Shown here in pieces: positions 54,965-64,000 of a stretch of 64,000 nucleotides of DNA. The notes below the pieces were generated by a model. The model made no database searches. It had not been told where the DNA came from and was given only the letters and a program-made list of their open reading frames with translations. Numbering within the stretch: the first letter of the stretch is position 1; each line of letters begins with the position of its first letter. Location: the NCBI GenBank assembly GCA_946811695.1, contig OX328128.1, forward strand, positions 26,196,701 through 26,260,700, given 5' to 3'. A program made the translations under genes and the position numbers. This DNA is from Gonocerus acuteangulatus. Taxonomy: Eukaryota > Arthropoda > Insecta > Hemiptera > Coreidae.

Positions 54965-56055
54965 AATTCTTTTTCTTAGTCGAATCTTAGCTGTGCAAAC
55001 TGCTAAGGTTCTTTCTTTATCGAAAATTATCAATGAAGGTTGGATATTGTTATTTTGCCCTTTTTGTTGACTTTAATGTAAGACTGGAACTTCCAGATAT
55101 TTCTATGCTATGTTCTGAAGAAGGAAAATGCATTTTCGTTGAGACTAATGGCGAATGCATTCGAAACGCAGCTGAGCCCCGCTGTGAAATGTACTGCTTG
55201 AAAGGTTCATTGTCTAAGAACAAAGTGCCGATTATTAGGACATGAACGATGTCATTACCGTCTGCATCTCCTGGAGAAAGTAATGTCTTCTCCAGAGTGG
55301 TCGTATCGATTAACCATTTATTATACACGGTGAATGGAATCTATCTTCTTTATTTCGTGACGTCGGCTTTCCAATATTGTTTTTAGTGTTTGGATTCGAT
55401 AGGAACGAAGAGTTAAAATATTTTCGTAAAAACAGTGTTGTACGATAATAAGACAACCAAACGCTTGTCTGTTATACTAGTTTCGCGACTCTTTAAGGAT
55501 TCGTCGACATTTAGGATTTGTAATTTTTAGGATTTCTATATTTTTGAGAACCTCTTGACGTACTCAAACCCGGTAGTTGCACTGATGGACGGCATTGTGG
55601 TTTCCCCAAAGTCTAATTCTAGTTCTTTATATGAAAATCATTGACAGAACACTCACAATTGTGGTCGGCGTTTAACTTTCTTCAGAAGTTTCGTTTCTAT
55701 GTCTACTTTTAAGGTTCACGGACAGTGGACTCCAAATGTCTTATGCTTTCGTCAGAAATTGTATTTGTTTATCAGCATACATTAAGCAACACTTCAGAAG
55801 TCCAGCTTGGTAAGCATTCCACGTTCTATGTCTACAAAATGCTACTGGCCGCAGATGTCAATGTGTTTTTCAAGAGGTGGAAGTTAACGGTGACAGTTTG
55901 GAAATGGTTTGAGGACTGTTATCAGGATCTTAGCTTTTTCGTCTAAATGTGGGAATCATTAATATTTTCACGTTAAGCGTATTGGTTGATGTCATTACAA
56001 GATTTAATGTTTTTACACCTCTTTCCTTACACGAATCGTTGTAGAGGTTTGAATC
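54965..56055. other. Unassigned stretch with one possible third-type motif
   Basis: Frames at 55033-55245 plus and 55050-55328 minus overlap each other, and neither has a recognisable domain. On the minus strand near 55485-55510, CGACGAATCCTTAAAGAGTC is followed by GCGAAACTAGTATAAC, a hammerhead-like order with palindromic ACTAGT but an imperfect first box. Confidence 0.4.
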
Positions 56056-56131
56056 AAACTTGAACCTCAAAATTCATTCATACCTCTCTTCCCAATTCTC
56101 CCAAGTAAAACCCACCCGACGGGACATCCCT

Positions 56132-56307
<176 letters not shown>

Positions 56308-56639
56308 TCTTCCTCCGCATACCGCGACGGAGACAGGCAGACTAGTGGGAGAGGGAGAGTGAATTAGAGCGAGAGAGAGGGAGTGATGGGACTCCGTTAC
56401 GATAGTGCGCCAGGTCATTCACTTGCCACGGCCCGGGGTGGGAGGCCTGCGCGCGCATCTTTCCCAGCTGATAGCAGTGATAAGACCGACCCACCGACTC
56501 TGCAGTGATAAGACCCCCCCCCCCCCGTATATATGAACAATATTCCATTCAACACTTCTCCACTTGGTTTAATGAATTTTCTGTCAGCTATTGAGAAACC
56601 AAGTAGAAATTTTTTGACCACATATTTTGACGTAGTAAA

Positions 56640-56885
56640 CATTGCATGATTATTCAGGTTTTACCTACTCAGGAATGAAATGATCAATAACTAAGCTTTT
56701 AAAAAAAAACCCGTAAGATATCAGCATTATTGTGCAGTCTACAAGAAAGACACATTACAAATTAAAAAATGCAAGTCAGAGTTTGCTTCATTCTGATATA
56801 CACCACTTGCTTCTCATCTCCACAAACAGATATTGACATAGATTTGCTAACAACGCTCCGTTCAGCCGATAAGAAGCCAAGAATA
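56640..56885. other. Unassigned stretch
   Basis: No feature recognised. Confidence 0.4.
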
Positions 56886-56939
56886 TTTGGGATTCGGTTA
56901 AGACAATACGACAGATTTAAGAAAAAAATCTATACTTTG

Positions 56940-56974
56940 GACGTTTAGGCATGCTCTTTGACAGCCTTCTTCAG
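56940..56974 (-). ncRNA. Degenerate hammerhead-like motif (minus)
   Basis: CTGAAGA, AGGCTGTCAAAGAGCATGCC, TAAACGTCC. The first G of the GAAA box is T. Confidence 0.35.
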
Positions 56975-57060
56975 CAACGAATGCCTACGGGATGGAGTAA
57001 GACGAAAATAACTTTTAGATGCCCTATTCATGTTCACGTAAACGTTATCAGGGAGTATGG

Positions 57061-57095
57061 CTAAAGAGGGCTGCCAAAGGCCATGCCAAAACGTT
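57061..57095 (+). ncRNA. Degenerate hammerhead-like motif (plus)
   Basis: CTAAAGA in place of CTGANGA, GGGCTGCCAAAGGCCATGCC, AAAACGTTC. Both boxes are altered. Confidence 0.3.
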
Positions 57096-57139
57096 CAAAA
57101 TATAGATTTTTCCAATATTATGGCGTTTTCAGCCGAATT

Positions 57140-58065
57140 CGACCTATTACTTGATTTCTTATCAAAATTAATGTGACCAAAGAAGCTAGTCAAACTAATA
57201 AGTAACAGTAGATAATTTTTAGATCTTTTTTTTACTGTTGTGTTAAAATAATATAGAACAGGTAAATTCTTTACATTTATTTATCAGTAAGTTAATCCCC
57301 TTGCTTCAGCAAAGCGTCGAGAACATACCACATTGCTAAGGATGTGCTTAGCCGATAAAAACTTTTTTTTAAACACACACTTCTTAAAGGTTAGTTTACA
57401 TCAAACGTGGCACATCGGATTGTATAGGTTTAAAATGAATACAGAAGCACCTGCAGACACCATTTCCTTAGCGAGATCTATGGAAAGTGTAGGTGGCGAC
57501 CCGTGTAGGATTTGGCACCCACGTTCAGATCCAGGTATGGGCTGGCGTATACTCTGCCTACACTCGCAGTCTCTTCTTGCGGGTATGCGGGTACTTCTAT
57601 GGGTAGGTATGGATCGTCCTTCGGATTCCATTCAACCGTCCGGATCATTAAGTATGTATAAAAGCGCAAACACATAATAGCCCAAGTCATAATAAGTAAT
57701 AATACAAAAAAAAATGAATACACTAATATAAAAAAAGCTGATTCAGCTTGAGATGCTTACTTATATGTTGAAACTTATTACAACCTTGAGCAATGCAACA
57801 AATACAATGCACAGAAAATTTTACCTCATCCAAAGTAAGTGCCGATGATATAGATATATAAAACCTAATCGGACATCCATTTAACCTATTTCGCTCATTT
57901 CGAGTAGTATCCAAATCACAGGAGTAGTATCTAGTTTAGTTGAATGGAAACAAAATTCCGGCGGCTAGTTTTCATAATGGGCGAGTCATATGGCTTTGTA
58001 TTACAGCACTCAGCTCACGATCTGGACTTCCTTAGTTCTAAACTCTGGTGTGCCCTAGATTTTAT
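57140..58065. other. Unassigned stretch
   Basis: Frames at 57333-57677 plus and 57401-57631 minus overlap on opposite strands and carry no recognisable domain. Nothing else is seen. Confidence 0.45.
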
Positions 58066-58069
58066 TTTC

Positions 58070-58225
58070 TATGTGGAATTCGGGTCGCAGCCCGTCTTGG
58101 GCTTACCTAGGAATTGATGGCGGTTACCTGAACCAGAGAGTACATTGTCCACAATATCTATCTACTGTAAGGTCAAGAATCAGATACCCGTATAAGTTGC
58201 CTGGTAGGGGACTGATTTTATTTTG
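58070..58225 (+). mobile_element. SINE tail fragment (family 1 relative)
   Basis: CCACAATATCTATCTACTGT, GAATCAGATACCC and GGGGACTGATTTTATTTT match the end of the SINE at 46411-46745. The sequence to the left, GGAATTCGGGTCGCAGCCCG, may be a different head. Confidence 0.65.
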
Positions 58226-58229
58226 TAAC

Positions 58230-58620
58230 CAAAATTATATCTTTAAAGAAAAATTATCTTCGCTTGGTCTCTATGCTGAATGTTAACTACATTCAACTAC
58301 ACACCACAAGACTGTCACATGAATATCTCAGGTTGTCACAAACCTAATTGGGACATTTTGGTAAAACACCTACTTACCGAATTCAGAAGACGACATACCC
58401 CACGTGGATTACATTATGCTCTTACTTAAAACAAAAAACTATAAAATCTCATTTGAAGACATCTGCTGAATAACCTTCAGGGATATTACAGACATTTTAA
58501 AATCTCTATTTATCTGAATCAACGATCAAATTGTATGGAACAATGCTGGCTGATTAGACCAAACAGCTACCACATTAAAGAAATAAAATTGCCTTACAAG
58601 TGAACCACGAAAATAGTGTT
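58230..58620. other. Unassigned AT-rich stretch
   Basis: No gene or recognisable repeat. Confidence 0.45.
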
Positions 58621-58626
58621 CACAAC

Positions 58627-58885
58627 TGAAGGGGTCGGGGCAAAATAGTGCAAAGCAACATTTTTAACAAAACTTAAGTGTAGCTGCTATATGTTGGATA
58701 TTATGAGGGACTATCAGTTGATATGGTTAGGGGCAACAAGATTAAGTAGCATACAGAAAACTTTGTAGTCATCTCCCAGCAGCATCATCATAGACTGATA
58801 GTCCCACATAATATCCAACATATAGCAGAAACAGCTAAGTTTTGTTAAAAATATTGCTTGGTACTATTTTGCCCTGACCCCTTCA
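58627..58885. mobile_element. Hairpin MITE, 259 bp, copy 2
   Basis: TGAAGGGGTCGGGGCAAAAT on the left is matched by ATTTTGCCCTGACCCCTTCA on the right. Internally TATGTTGGATATTATG pairs with ATAATATCCAACATA. It is the same family as 36425-36668, with about 15 bp more in the loop region. The two copies differ enough to be independent insertions. Confidence 0.85.
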
Positions 58886-58889
58886 ATTC

Positions 58890-59300
58890 TCCGAATTCAG
58901 AACTACACAGTATATGTCGATAAAGTTCGTGGCTTCAGGTTTCTTAACAGCTTCTAAAGTGTTATCAATTTACCTCTTATCACTAAAGCAAGTTCATCTG
59001 AATAAGCCACGACTTGCATTGAGGTGTAAATAATATTCTGGTCATGAACGGAAGCGAACGGAGGATTTGGAGCGGAAGTATATGCATCGACACATCCCGG
59101 TGCTGACCATGAGGCCGTCGACTCTGCTTACCTCACCACTGGCCACGTCTCGGTCACGCTTCGACTCTCGGGTCACCAGCATGACTCCTGTCCTATATGG
59201 GATGCCTTTCTAGCCCATCCTTACAAATATATATAACTCTATGGCGGACCTTTGCTCATTACTTTAATCCAATGTGTCTCGGTATCCAATCTCTGACATC
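58890..59300. other. Unassigned stretch
   Basis: No gene identified. 59100-59220 is somewhat GC-richer than its surroundings. Confidence 0.4.
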
Positions 59301-59307
59301 TGAAAAA

Positions 59308-59951
59308 TCACGTGTCTGTCTGATTTTCCGTTTATCTGTTTGTCCATATGTCTGTTTGTTCGTTATACAACTCTACACCGTTTGACAGATTTTCACCCAA
59401 CTTGGCATAGGGTCTCAGGTAGGTCTTGATACGGGAAATCTCCTTGTCTAGGTCAAAATAGTCAAATTTCAAAATTTGGTCGAAAGGTCAAAAGTTTTGT
59501 TCAAGAAAAATTGGCAACACTGAACCATTCAGATTCTAACGGCCATTTTGAATCGACAGCCATTTTGAATAATGCCTCAAATTTATTTGTTGATGTTCTT
59601 GATAATTAGAATAATTCGAACTCATCGATGAATTTACATCATTATATAATCATGTAATGCAGTTTATTTCAATTTTATATCAACAGTCACTGTCTAACTA
59701 AGGAGCGCTGGCCTTTCTTTGATAAGTGCTATCTACTCGCAGGCTCAGGTGCTGGCCTCTGTCGGCTGTAATATGAACTTCTGTGGTGCTGGCCTGTATT
59801 GGCTGTTTCAGACAGCCTATATCTAGACAGATATAAACAATTTCACACCGTTTGACCGATTTTGACGTAACTGGGTATACAGGTAGATCTTGATACAGGG
59901 AGAGTCATAGGTAGAAAGTAAGTGTAGCATGGCACACTGGGTAACAGCTAG
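59308..59951 (+). mobile_element. Helitron-like non-autonomous element, copy C
   Basis: Starts TCACGTGTCTGTCTGATTTT (an alternative TC lies at 59299-59300) and ends GGGTAACAGCTAG before T. The subterminal hairpin AGTGT/ACACT (59921-59938) is fully paired, nine bases before CTAG. The interior is shared with copy B, plus a partial internal duplication of the TGTGCTGGCCT segment (about 59750-59790). No coding sequence. Confidence 0.6.
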
Positions 59952-59959
59952 TAATAATA

Positions 59960-60235
59960 TAAAAATAAAGCACTAGGTCCTGACATATTTAAAACATATA
60001 AATAATTTAAAATGATGGTCATTCTAATAAATTTGCTCCTTTTTCTATTGCTTTTGAATCAATCTTTCTAGGAATGATAAACTGGTAATGCATAAGATTG
60101 TTGTTATTATAAACCCACTTGTGGTATTTTCCCTTTGAGTAAGAAGGCTACAACGTTCACTTCTATAAAGTTTTTCATCTTTCTCTGTCACGATAAAGAC
60201 ATTCGTCACTGAATTATATGTATTACAGGAGAATA
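59960..60235. other. AT-rich spacer
   Basis: No feature recognised. Confidence 0.4.
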
Positions 60236-60237
60236 GG

Positions 60238-60399
60238 GGTCTCCCATGGTCTAGTGGCTAGAGCGCTAGATTCATAAGCGGGAGATGGTGGGTTCCATCT
60301 CCACCGGCGCCAAAAATTTTCTCATCTCAGGGCTCGCTGAGAAAATTCCTGGCTGCACCCTGGATGTCGGCGCTAATAGCCAAGATTTGTTGATGCGCC

Positions 60400-60462
<63 letters not shown>
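60238..60462 (+). mobile_element. tRNA-Met-derived SINE (family 2) with long poly-A
   Basis: The head, GGTCTAGTGGCTAGAGCG then CTAGATTCATAAGC, gives an anticodon-loop-like TTCATAA with a CAT anticodon. GGTGGGTTCCATCTCC follows as a B-box-like segment, then CGGCGCCA as an acceptor-like end. The body has a small inverted repeat (ATTTTCTCATC ... GCTGAGAAAATT) and ends GGCGCTAATAGCCAAGATT, TGATGCGCCG and about 60 A (60402-60461). It matches the truncated copy at 10885-10979. The arms do not close into a proper tRNA and the sequence is fused to a SINE body, so it is not counted as a tRNA gene. Confidence 0.82.
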
Positions 60463-60464
<2 letters not shown>

Positions 60465-60760
60465 TACAGGAGAATACGATTAATGAATGATTTGTCAAAG
60501 GTTTTCGGTATCTCAACTCATAAGATGTATTTTATTATTATAAAATGCATTTTATCGGAACATCTTTAAATCTTATATTTGCTATTTTGTTTTTGAGAAT
60601 TTCTACATATTCATAATAATTAATTTTTCCTGGGTTTATTATTTGTTTTCAACGTCGCCTCTCGGAAATTAATATGACTCCTTTCTAAGTAAAGATGGAA
60701 TGGTTGGGATTCGGCTAAATAAACCTCAATATGATTTTGTTTTAAAAAATCTATATTTCG

Positions 60761-60794
60761 GACGTTTCGGCTACTCATTGGTAGCCTTCGTCAG
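60761..60794 (-). ncRNA. Hammerhead-like motif, left arm (minus)
   Basis: CTGACGA, one extra A, stem II GGCTAC/GTAGCC (six pairs, loop CAATGA), GAAACGTC with palindromic ACGT. It is identical to the right-arm copy because the arms are identical. Confidence 0.58.
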
Positions 60795-60909
60795 CTAAAA
60801 TGACAAAAAAAGAAATTAATACAAAAACAAAAAAAAATTATGATTGTGATAGGTAACAGAGCTATAGATACAATTAACTTATAAAAAACTTCTTTTTTTG
60901 TCATTTTAG

Positions 60910-60943
60910 CTGACGAAGGCTACCAATGAGTAGCCGAAACGTC
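60910..60943 (+). ncRNA. Hammerhead-like motif, right arm (plus)
   Basis: CTGACGA at 60910-60916, stem II of six Watson-Crick pairs, GAAA at 60936-60939, palindrome ACGT and a GTC triplet ending at 60943. Flanking bases TTTTAG and CGAAA can form stem I with four of five pairs. The layout is that of the minimal, probably dimeric hammerheads described from PLE repeats. Confidence 0.58.
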
Positions 60944-61234
60944 CGAAATATAGATTTTTTAAAACAAAATCATATTGAGGTTTATTTAGCCGAATCCCAA
61001 CCATTCCATCTTTACTTATCACCTCGACGGCTAACTATCTAATCATCATGACTCCTTTCTGTCACATCCTTAGAAATATATATAACTCTATTGTTAACCT
61101 TTCCCAATTACATTAATCCTATGTGTTTCGGTATCCCACCTCTGGTTTATTAATGAAAGGATAAATAAAATAAAATAAAATATAACACTATATATTTCCA
61201 TATATTTTTTAAAAAATATATTCATAATAAAAAA

Positions 61235-62060
61235 GGCCGACTCGCAGGAACTGCGTCATTTAGCGCGGTTTCTGTCATAACTCTAGCGCTATTAGTAAAG
61301 GAATAGTAGCAGTTATTGGTGGGGTTTGATCTTTCGTGTAAAATATAAAATAAAATCTAAAAGAGAAAATTGATTTAAAGCGCCACAAAAGGAAACTGAC
61401 AGTATCATGGCGACTTAGCCACCTTCTCAACTTTCGTTCTTGGACACACTATAACAACGTTTCACATTTTCTGACCTTTTTTTTAGTCAAATACTCGTTT
61501 TACTGTTAAATGCAATTAAAATTGGAAACAACCAGTTAAAACTTTAGGTAAAAAAATTTAAAAAAAACCGTTCGAAAGAGCTAAACTAACGAATTTTGAA
61601 ATCCGATTGTCATTGCCTCACCGAAAATTACATCAGAGCCTTTTTTGTAGTGCTTATAGTAAGCTTTCGAATAGTCACCTTCCACTTGCCATGATTTCCC
61701 AACCGTTTTCGAGATATTTTAAAAAATCCCAAAACTTTTCATGCCTGCTAATGAAATATTTTATTTCTAGTACTTCCTTAACTCCAAACGGAACCAAAAT
61801 TTACCTATCTATATATTACATGAATATCAAACATCTGGAACAAGTTAGGACTGCATTAATCGTTTCTGAATACCCAAACTGAAAATTAGTTTGAAAAAGT
61901 AGGTGTTTCAATGTTTTTTTGAAAACGGTTACAGATATCGCTTTAAAAATGGTTTCGTTCGTTTTTCTACGTTAAGAAACCTATAAAACGAATACCTGCA
62001 AGCATATGAACCCGAAAACGTAAGCAAATCTCTGAATATTTTCCTCAAAACTGCACAATC
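61235..62060 (+). repeat. GCGCGGTTCC repeat family, plus-strand copy
   Basis: Begins CCGACTCGCAGGAACTGCGT, then TTTAGCGCGG. It contains GTAGCAGTTATTGGT, GCGCCACAA, TTTTACTGTTAAATGCAATT, CGAAAATTACATCAGA and TTCGAATAGTCACC, in the order of the 26.1-26.9 kb copy. It extends through AACGGTTACAGATATCGC to AACCCGAAAACGTAAGC. Non-coding; the frame at 61607-61882 is a chance opening. Confidence 0.72.
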
Positions 62061-62064
62061 GACT

Positions 62065-62865
62065 TCCCGAATGCTGTCATTTTGTTACATACCATGTTTT
62101 ACGACCGAATGCGGCGAATATATAATTTTATCATTGAAGTCAGCTGGTATTTCAAGATTCCGGAAGTTGTAAAACGATTCCCCCGCGTTATTGCCGCAAT
62201 CAAGGACTGCTTCCTTCATTTCGAGGCTATTCCATTCCGGATTCATTTCTTCAACTCCATTCCCGACGTATTCAAGGTTTTGTAGTTACAATTTTAACCT
62301 CAATAATTTTCTTTTAACACGCATTAAGGAATCGGCGCAGTTTAAAGAGCTGAATTTGGTAAACCGCTATAAGGCTTAAAAAAGAGGTTGACCTTCGGTA
62401 GTAAGGCGGTAATTTCGTTTGTAAATTATTACTGTTACTTGAAGGCGTCAACAGGCAATCAGGAAGAACTTATTTCTATGCGCTACAAGATCATATTTCC
62501 ATCAAGAATGCTGGGGTATTACACCAAGAGCTCAAGGATCTAACTACTTCATATTATTGTAGAATACTTCACCGTGAGCTACGTTTTGCGTTTTTCCACC
62601 GTTAATCTTTCTCCAATCTGACATATACCAAAACAATTACCAAGTGCTCTGAGGGAAACAGCGAAGAAGTTTAATTCAAGACGCTTAATTAGCAAATTTA
62701 TATTAAAAATTTTCTATCTATATGTCAATAGATGAAGCTCTATGACGAAAAAACAGCCCTTTAACAGGCCACTGGGGCATATATTGCAAAGGTACGCCAC
62801 ACTAGGGAGGTAGTGTGGTCAGTACTGTAATCCAGCTGCCTGATTTTCCCCTTTGCAGGTACCAA
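62065..62865. other. Unassigned stretch
   Basis: Frames at 62082-62285 and 62191-62379 overlap and have no recognisable domain. GAGGTTGACCTTCGGTAGTA at 62383 may be a remnant of a Penelope-like start. Confidence 0.4.
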
Positions 62866-62867
62866 TA

Positions 62868-63086
62868 ATTTTTTTTTTTTTTTTTTTTGGTGCATGGACT
62901 GCTATGGACATTAGCACCCGGTAACCATTAATAAATAAATTAATTAAAGGTTGGGTGGGCCTAGGGACGATAAGGGACCCCGAATATAACCCACAAACGA
63001 AGACACTAGAAGATAATATCTTTAGTCGAGTTTTTGGTGATCCTGGCTGCTCACGCCTTAACACTCATGGCCACCGGGCCTCCTAG
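62868..63086 (-). mobile_element. tRNA-derived SINE (family 1), minus strand
   Basis: On the minus strand: AGGCCCGGTGGCCATGAGTG, GTTAAGGCGTGAGCAGCC, a deleted B-box region, then TTATCTTCTAGTGTCTTCGT, GTCCCTAGGCCCACCC, and a poly-A tail (T run at about 62869-62888). The head matches 7091-7265 and the centre matches 46411-46745. The copy therefore joins the two and shows they are one modular family. Confidence 0.82.
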
Positions 63087-63089
63087 CCA

Positions 63090-64000
63090 AAAATTATACA
63101 AATTTGTGTTCTATGTAATACTAGATGAACTAAAAATCTAGTAAATACATTTACTGGTCATGGCATTAAATATCGTTCGTCTATCGTTCGAGTTCAATCC
63201 TTCATGGGAAAATCGAAATGACATCTGCACCCGAGATATCTCGGGTGTGGTCGTTAAGGACTTAAGTACGGAAATAACTTATAAGCATGCTCCTTTTTGA
63301 AACAGCGTTGCTAACTTCGTTTTTTTACTTTTAAACAGTTACAGCTTCTTCGCAAAAAGCTATATGCAAAAATCTTGCAGGCATTTTTATTTAATCCACG
63401 CAGATATTAACTTACAATAGAGACCTTTCCAAATTTGACTCACCACCATACTAGGAGGACCCCAACCTTGCCTCCGATTCCAAACAATAGCTCTCCATCT
63501 CCGACTGGCTACTGGATTAGAATCAACAAGTGTCTATCATAATCTATTCATTATGAGTAATTATTCAGTCGCCCGATATGCATATTATTCTAGGGCTCTC
63601 ATAGGTTTATGTATGTAGCAAACTAGGACCTGCGGATCGGTGGCAGATCGAGGATTGTCGTGGGGGCGTATCTCCTTGCATAACCCCTTGTGAAACCAAT
63701 AGAAAGTTAACATTTCTCCCTCTCTCTCTCTCTATCTCCCTACCCACTCTATCTGTCTCTTTCTCGCTCACTATTCTACAGCCTGGAGAGTGTGACGAGG
63801 ATGTAACCCTAGGTAGGTTTCACCTCCATGCCCTCGCTCCAGCTCCAGGTGAAATCCTTTACTTCCCTTAAGGAATGCTTCCAGAAATCCAACCAATCCA
63901 GATCTTGTTTTGCTCCTAAGGGGCGTCTCTTTCTCCGTCACTCCCACAAGCGCGCACATCCACGCCCAAATCCTTCTACTTAAGAGGAGGAAATGAAAAT
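63090..64000. other. Unassigned end of window
   Basis: No gene is supported. It contains the palindrome at 63228-63247 and a CT-rich patch at 63715-63770. The minus-strand frame at 63771-63959 has no recognisable domain and may be cut by the window end. Confidence 0.45.
63228..63247. repeat. Perfect 20-bp palindrome
   Basis: CACCCGAGATATCTCGGGTG is its own reverse complement. It could be a dimeric protein-binding site or chance. No context helps. Confidence 0.9.

Larger units (their letters stand above)
56886..57135. mobile_element. Inverted pair of Penelope-like ends
   Basis: The minus-strand motif at 56940-56974 and the plus-strand motif at 57061-57095 face each other. Flanks GGGATTCGGTTAAGACAATA (left) and ATTATGGCGTTTTCAGCCGA (right) are compatible with the usual GATTCGGCTA end. 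Both motifs are damaged, so this is an older fold-back. Confidence 0.5.
60687..61047. mobile_element. Intact-looking fold-back Penelope-like element with 13-bp target duplication
   Basis: Arms at 60686-60814 and 60890-61018 are exact reverse complements over 129 bp, with a 75-bp AT-rich spacer. Each arm has a complete hammerhead-like motif pointing inward or outward on its own strand. The right arm continues for 29 bp (TCACCTCGACGGCTAACTAT...) to the element end. ATGACTCCTTTCT occurs on both sides (60674-60686 and 61048-61060), a 13-bp target-site duplication. Perfect arms and duplication point to one recent insertion of a pre-formed fold-back unit. Confidence 0.85.

Noticed and set aside
57333..57677. 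114-codon plus-strand frame as a gene
   Set aside because: Open frames overlap on both strands with no domain, conserved motif or supporting context.
60243..60315. Functional initiator or elongator tRNA-Met gene
   Set aside because: CAT anticodon-like loop present, but acceptor and T arms do not pair properly and the unit is fused to a poly-A-tailed SINE that has another copy at 10.9 kb.

Overview
The window looks like repeat-dense, AT-rich nuclear DNA from a metazoan, most likely an arthropod. The grounds are the mix of Penelope-like retroelements with a GIY-YIG endonuclease, non-LTR retrotransposon 3' ends, tRNA-derived SINEs, pogo/Tigger, hAT and Harbinger-type DNA elements, Helitron-like elements, and many long (AT)n tracts. 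I could not fix the species or order. No intact host gene, rRNA gene, functional tRNA gene, CRISPR array or bacterial-type operon could be supported. Most open frames are short, and the longer ones either lie in repeats or resemble nothing I recognise.

Layout. 0-7 kb: a 5'-truncated RNase H-bearing LINE end on the minus strand (about 1.0-2.0 kb), a 70-bp minisatellite (4.8-5.1 kb), a TTTAGT-like low-complexity tract (5.6-6.2 kb) and a SINE (7.1 kb). 8-13.7 kb: several Penelope-like terminal fragments in fold-back arrangement with hammerhead-ribozyme-like motifs (8.7, 10.0, 10.3/10.7, 11.7-12.1 kb), then a Helitron-like element carrying a 124-bp tandem array. 16-25.5 kb: a pogo/Tigger relic with perfect-looking termini, a second Helitron-like element, a 1.4-kb inverted-terminal-repeat element, a hAT-type non-autonomous element with an 8-bp duplication, and a tandem array made from a SINE tail plus (AT)n. 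26-33 kb: fragments of a shared non-coding repeat family, a degenerate reverse-transcriptase relic (28.2 kb), a 66-bp in-frame tandem array and more Penelope-like ends. 35-46 kb: a Jockey-like LINE end, a 244-bp hairpin MITE, a Penelope-like GIY-YIG relic, nested MITEs, a near-perfect 73-bp-arm hairpin inside another LINE end, a 2.1-kb diverged tandem region and a third LINE end. 46-64 kb: SINEs, a fold-back element with 119-bp arms, a 28-bp minisatellite, a Harbinger-type MITE, a long (CT)n tract, the second hairpin MITE, the third Helitron-like element, a tRNA-Met-derived SINE and a perfect 129-bp-arm Penelope-like fold-back with a 13-bp target duplication.

The most interesting theme is the recurrent Penelope-like terminal sequence. 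About a dozen copies carry a hammerhead-like core (CTGANGA box, stem II hairpin, GAAA box) followed by a very short palindrome (ACGT, ACATGT or ACTAGT). Such a palindrome could form stem III only weakly within one RNA, but well between two RNAs. Several copies are arranged as inverted pairs. Nothing else works together as a pathway: this is a landscape of mobile-element debris.
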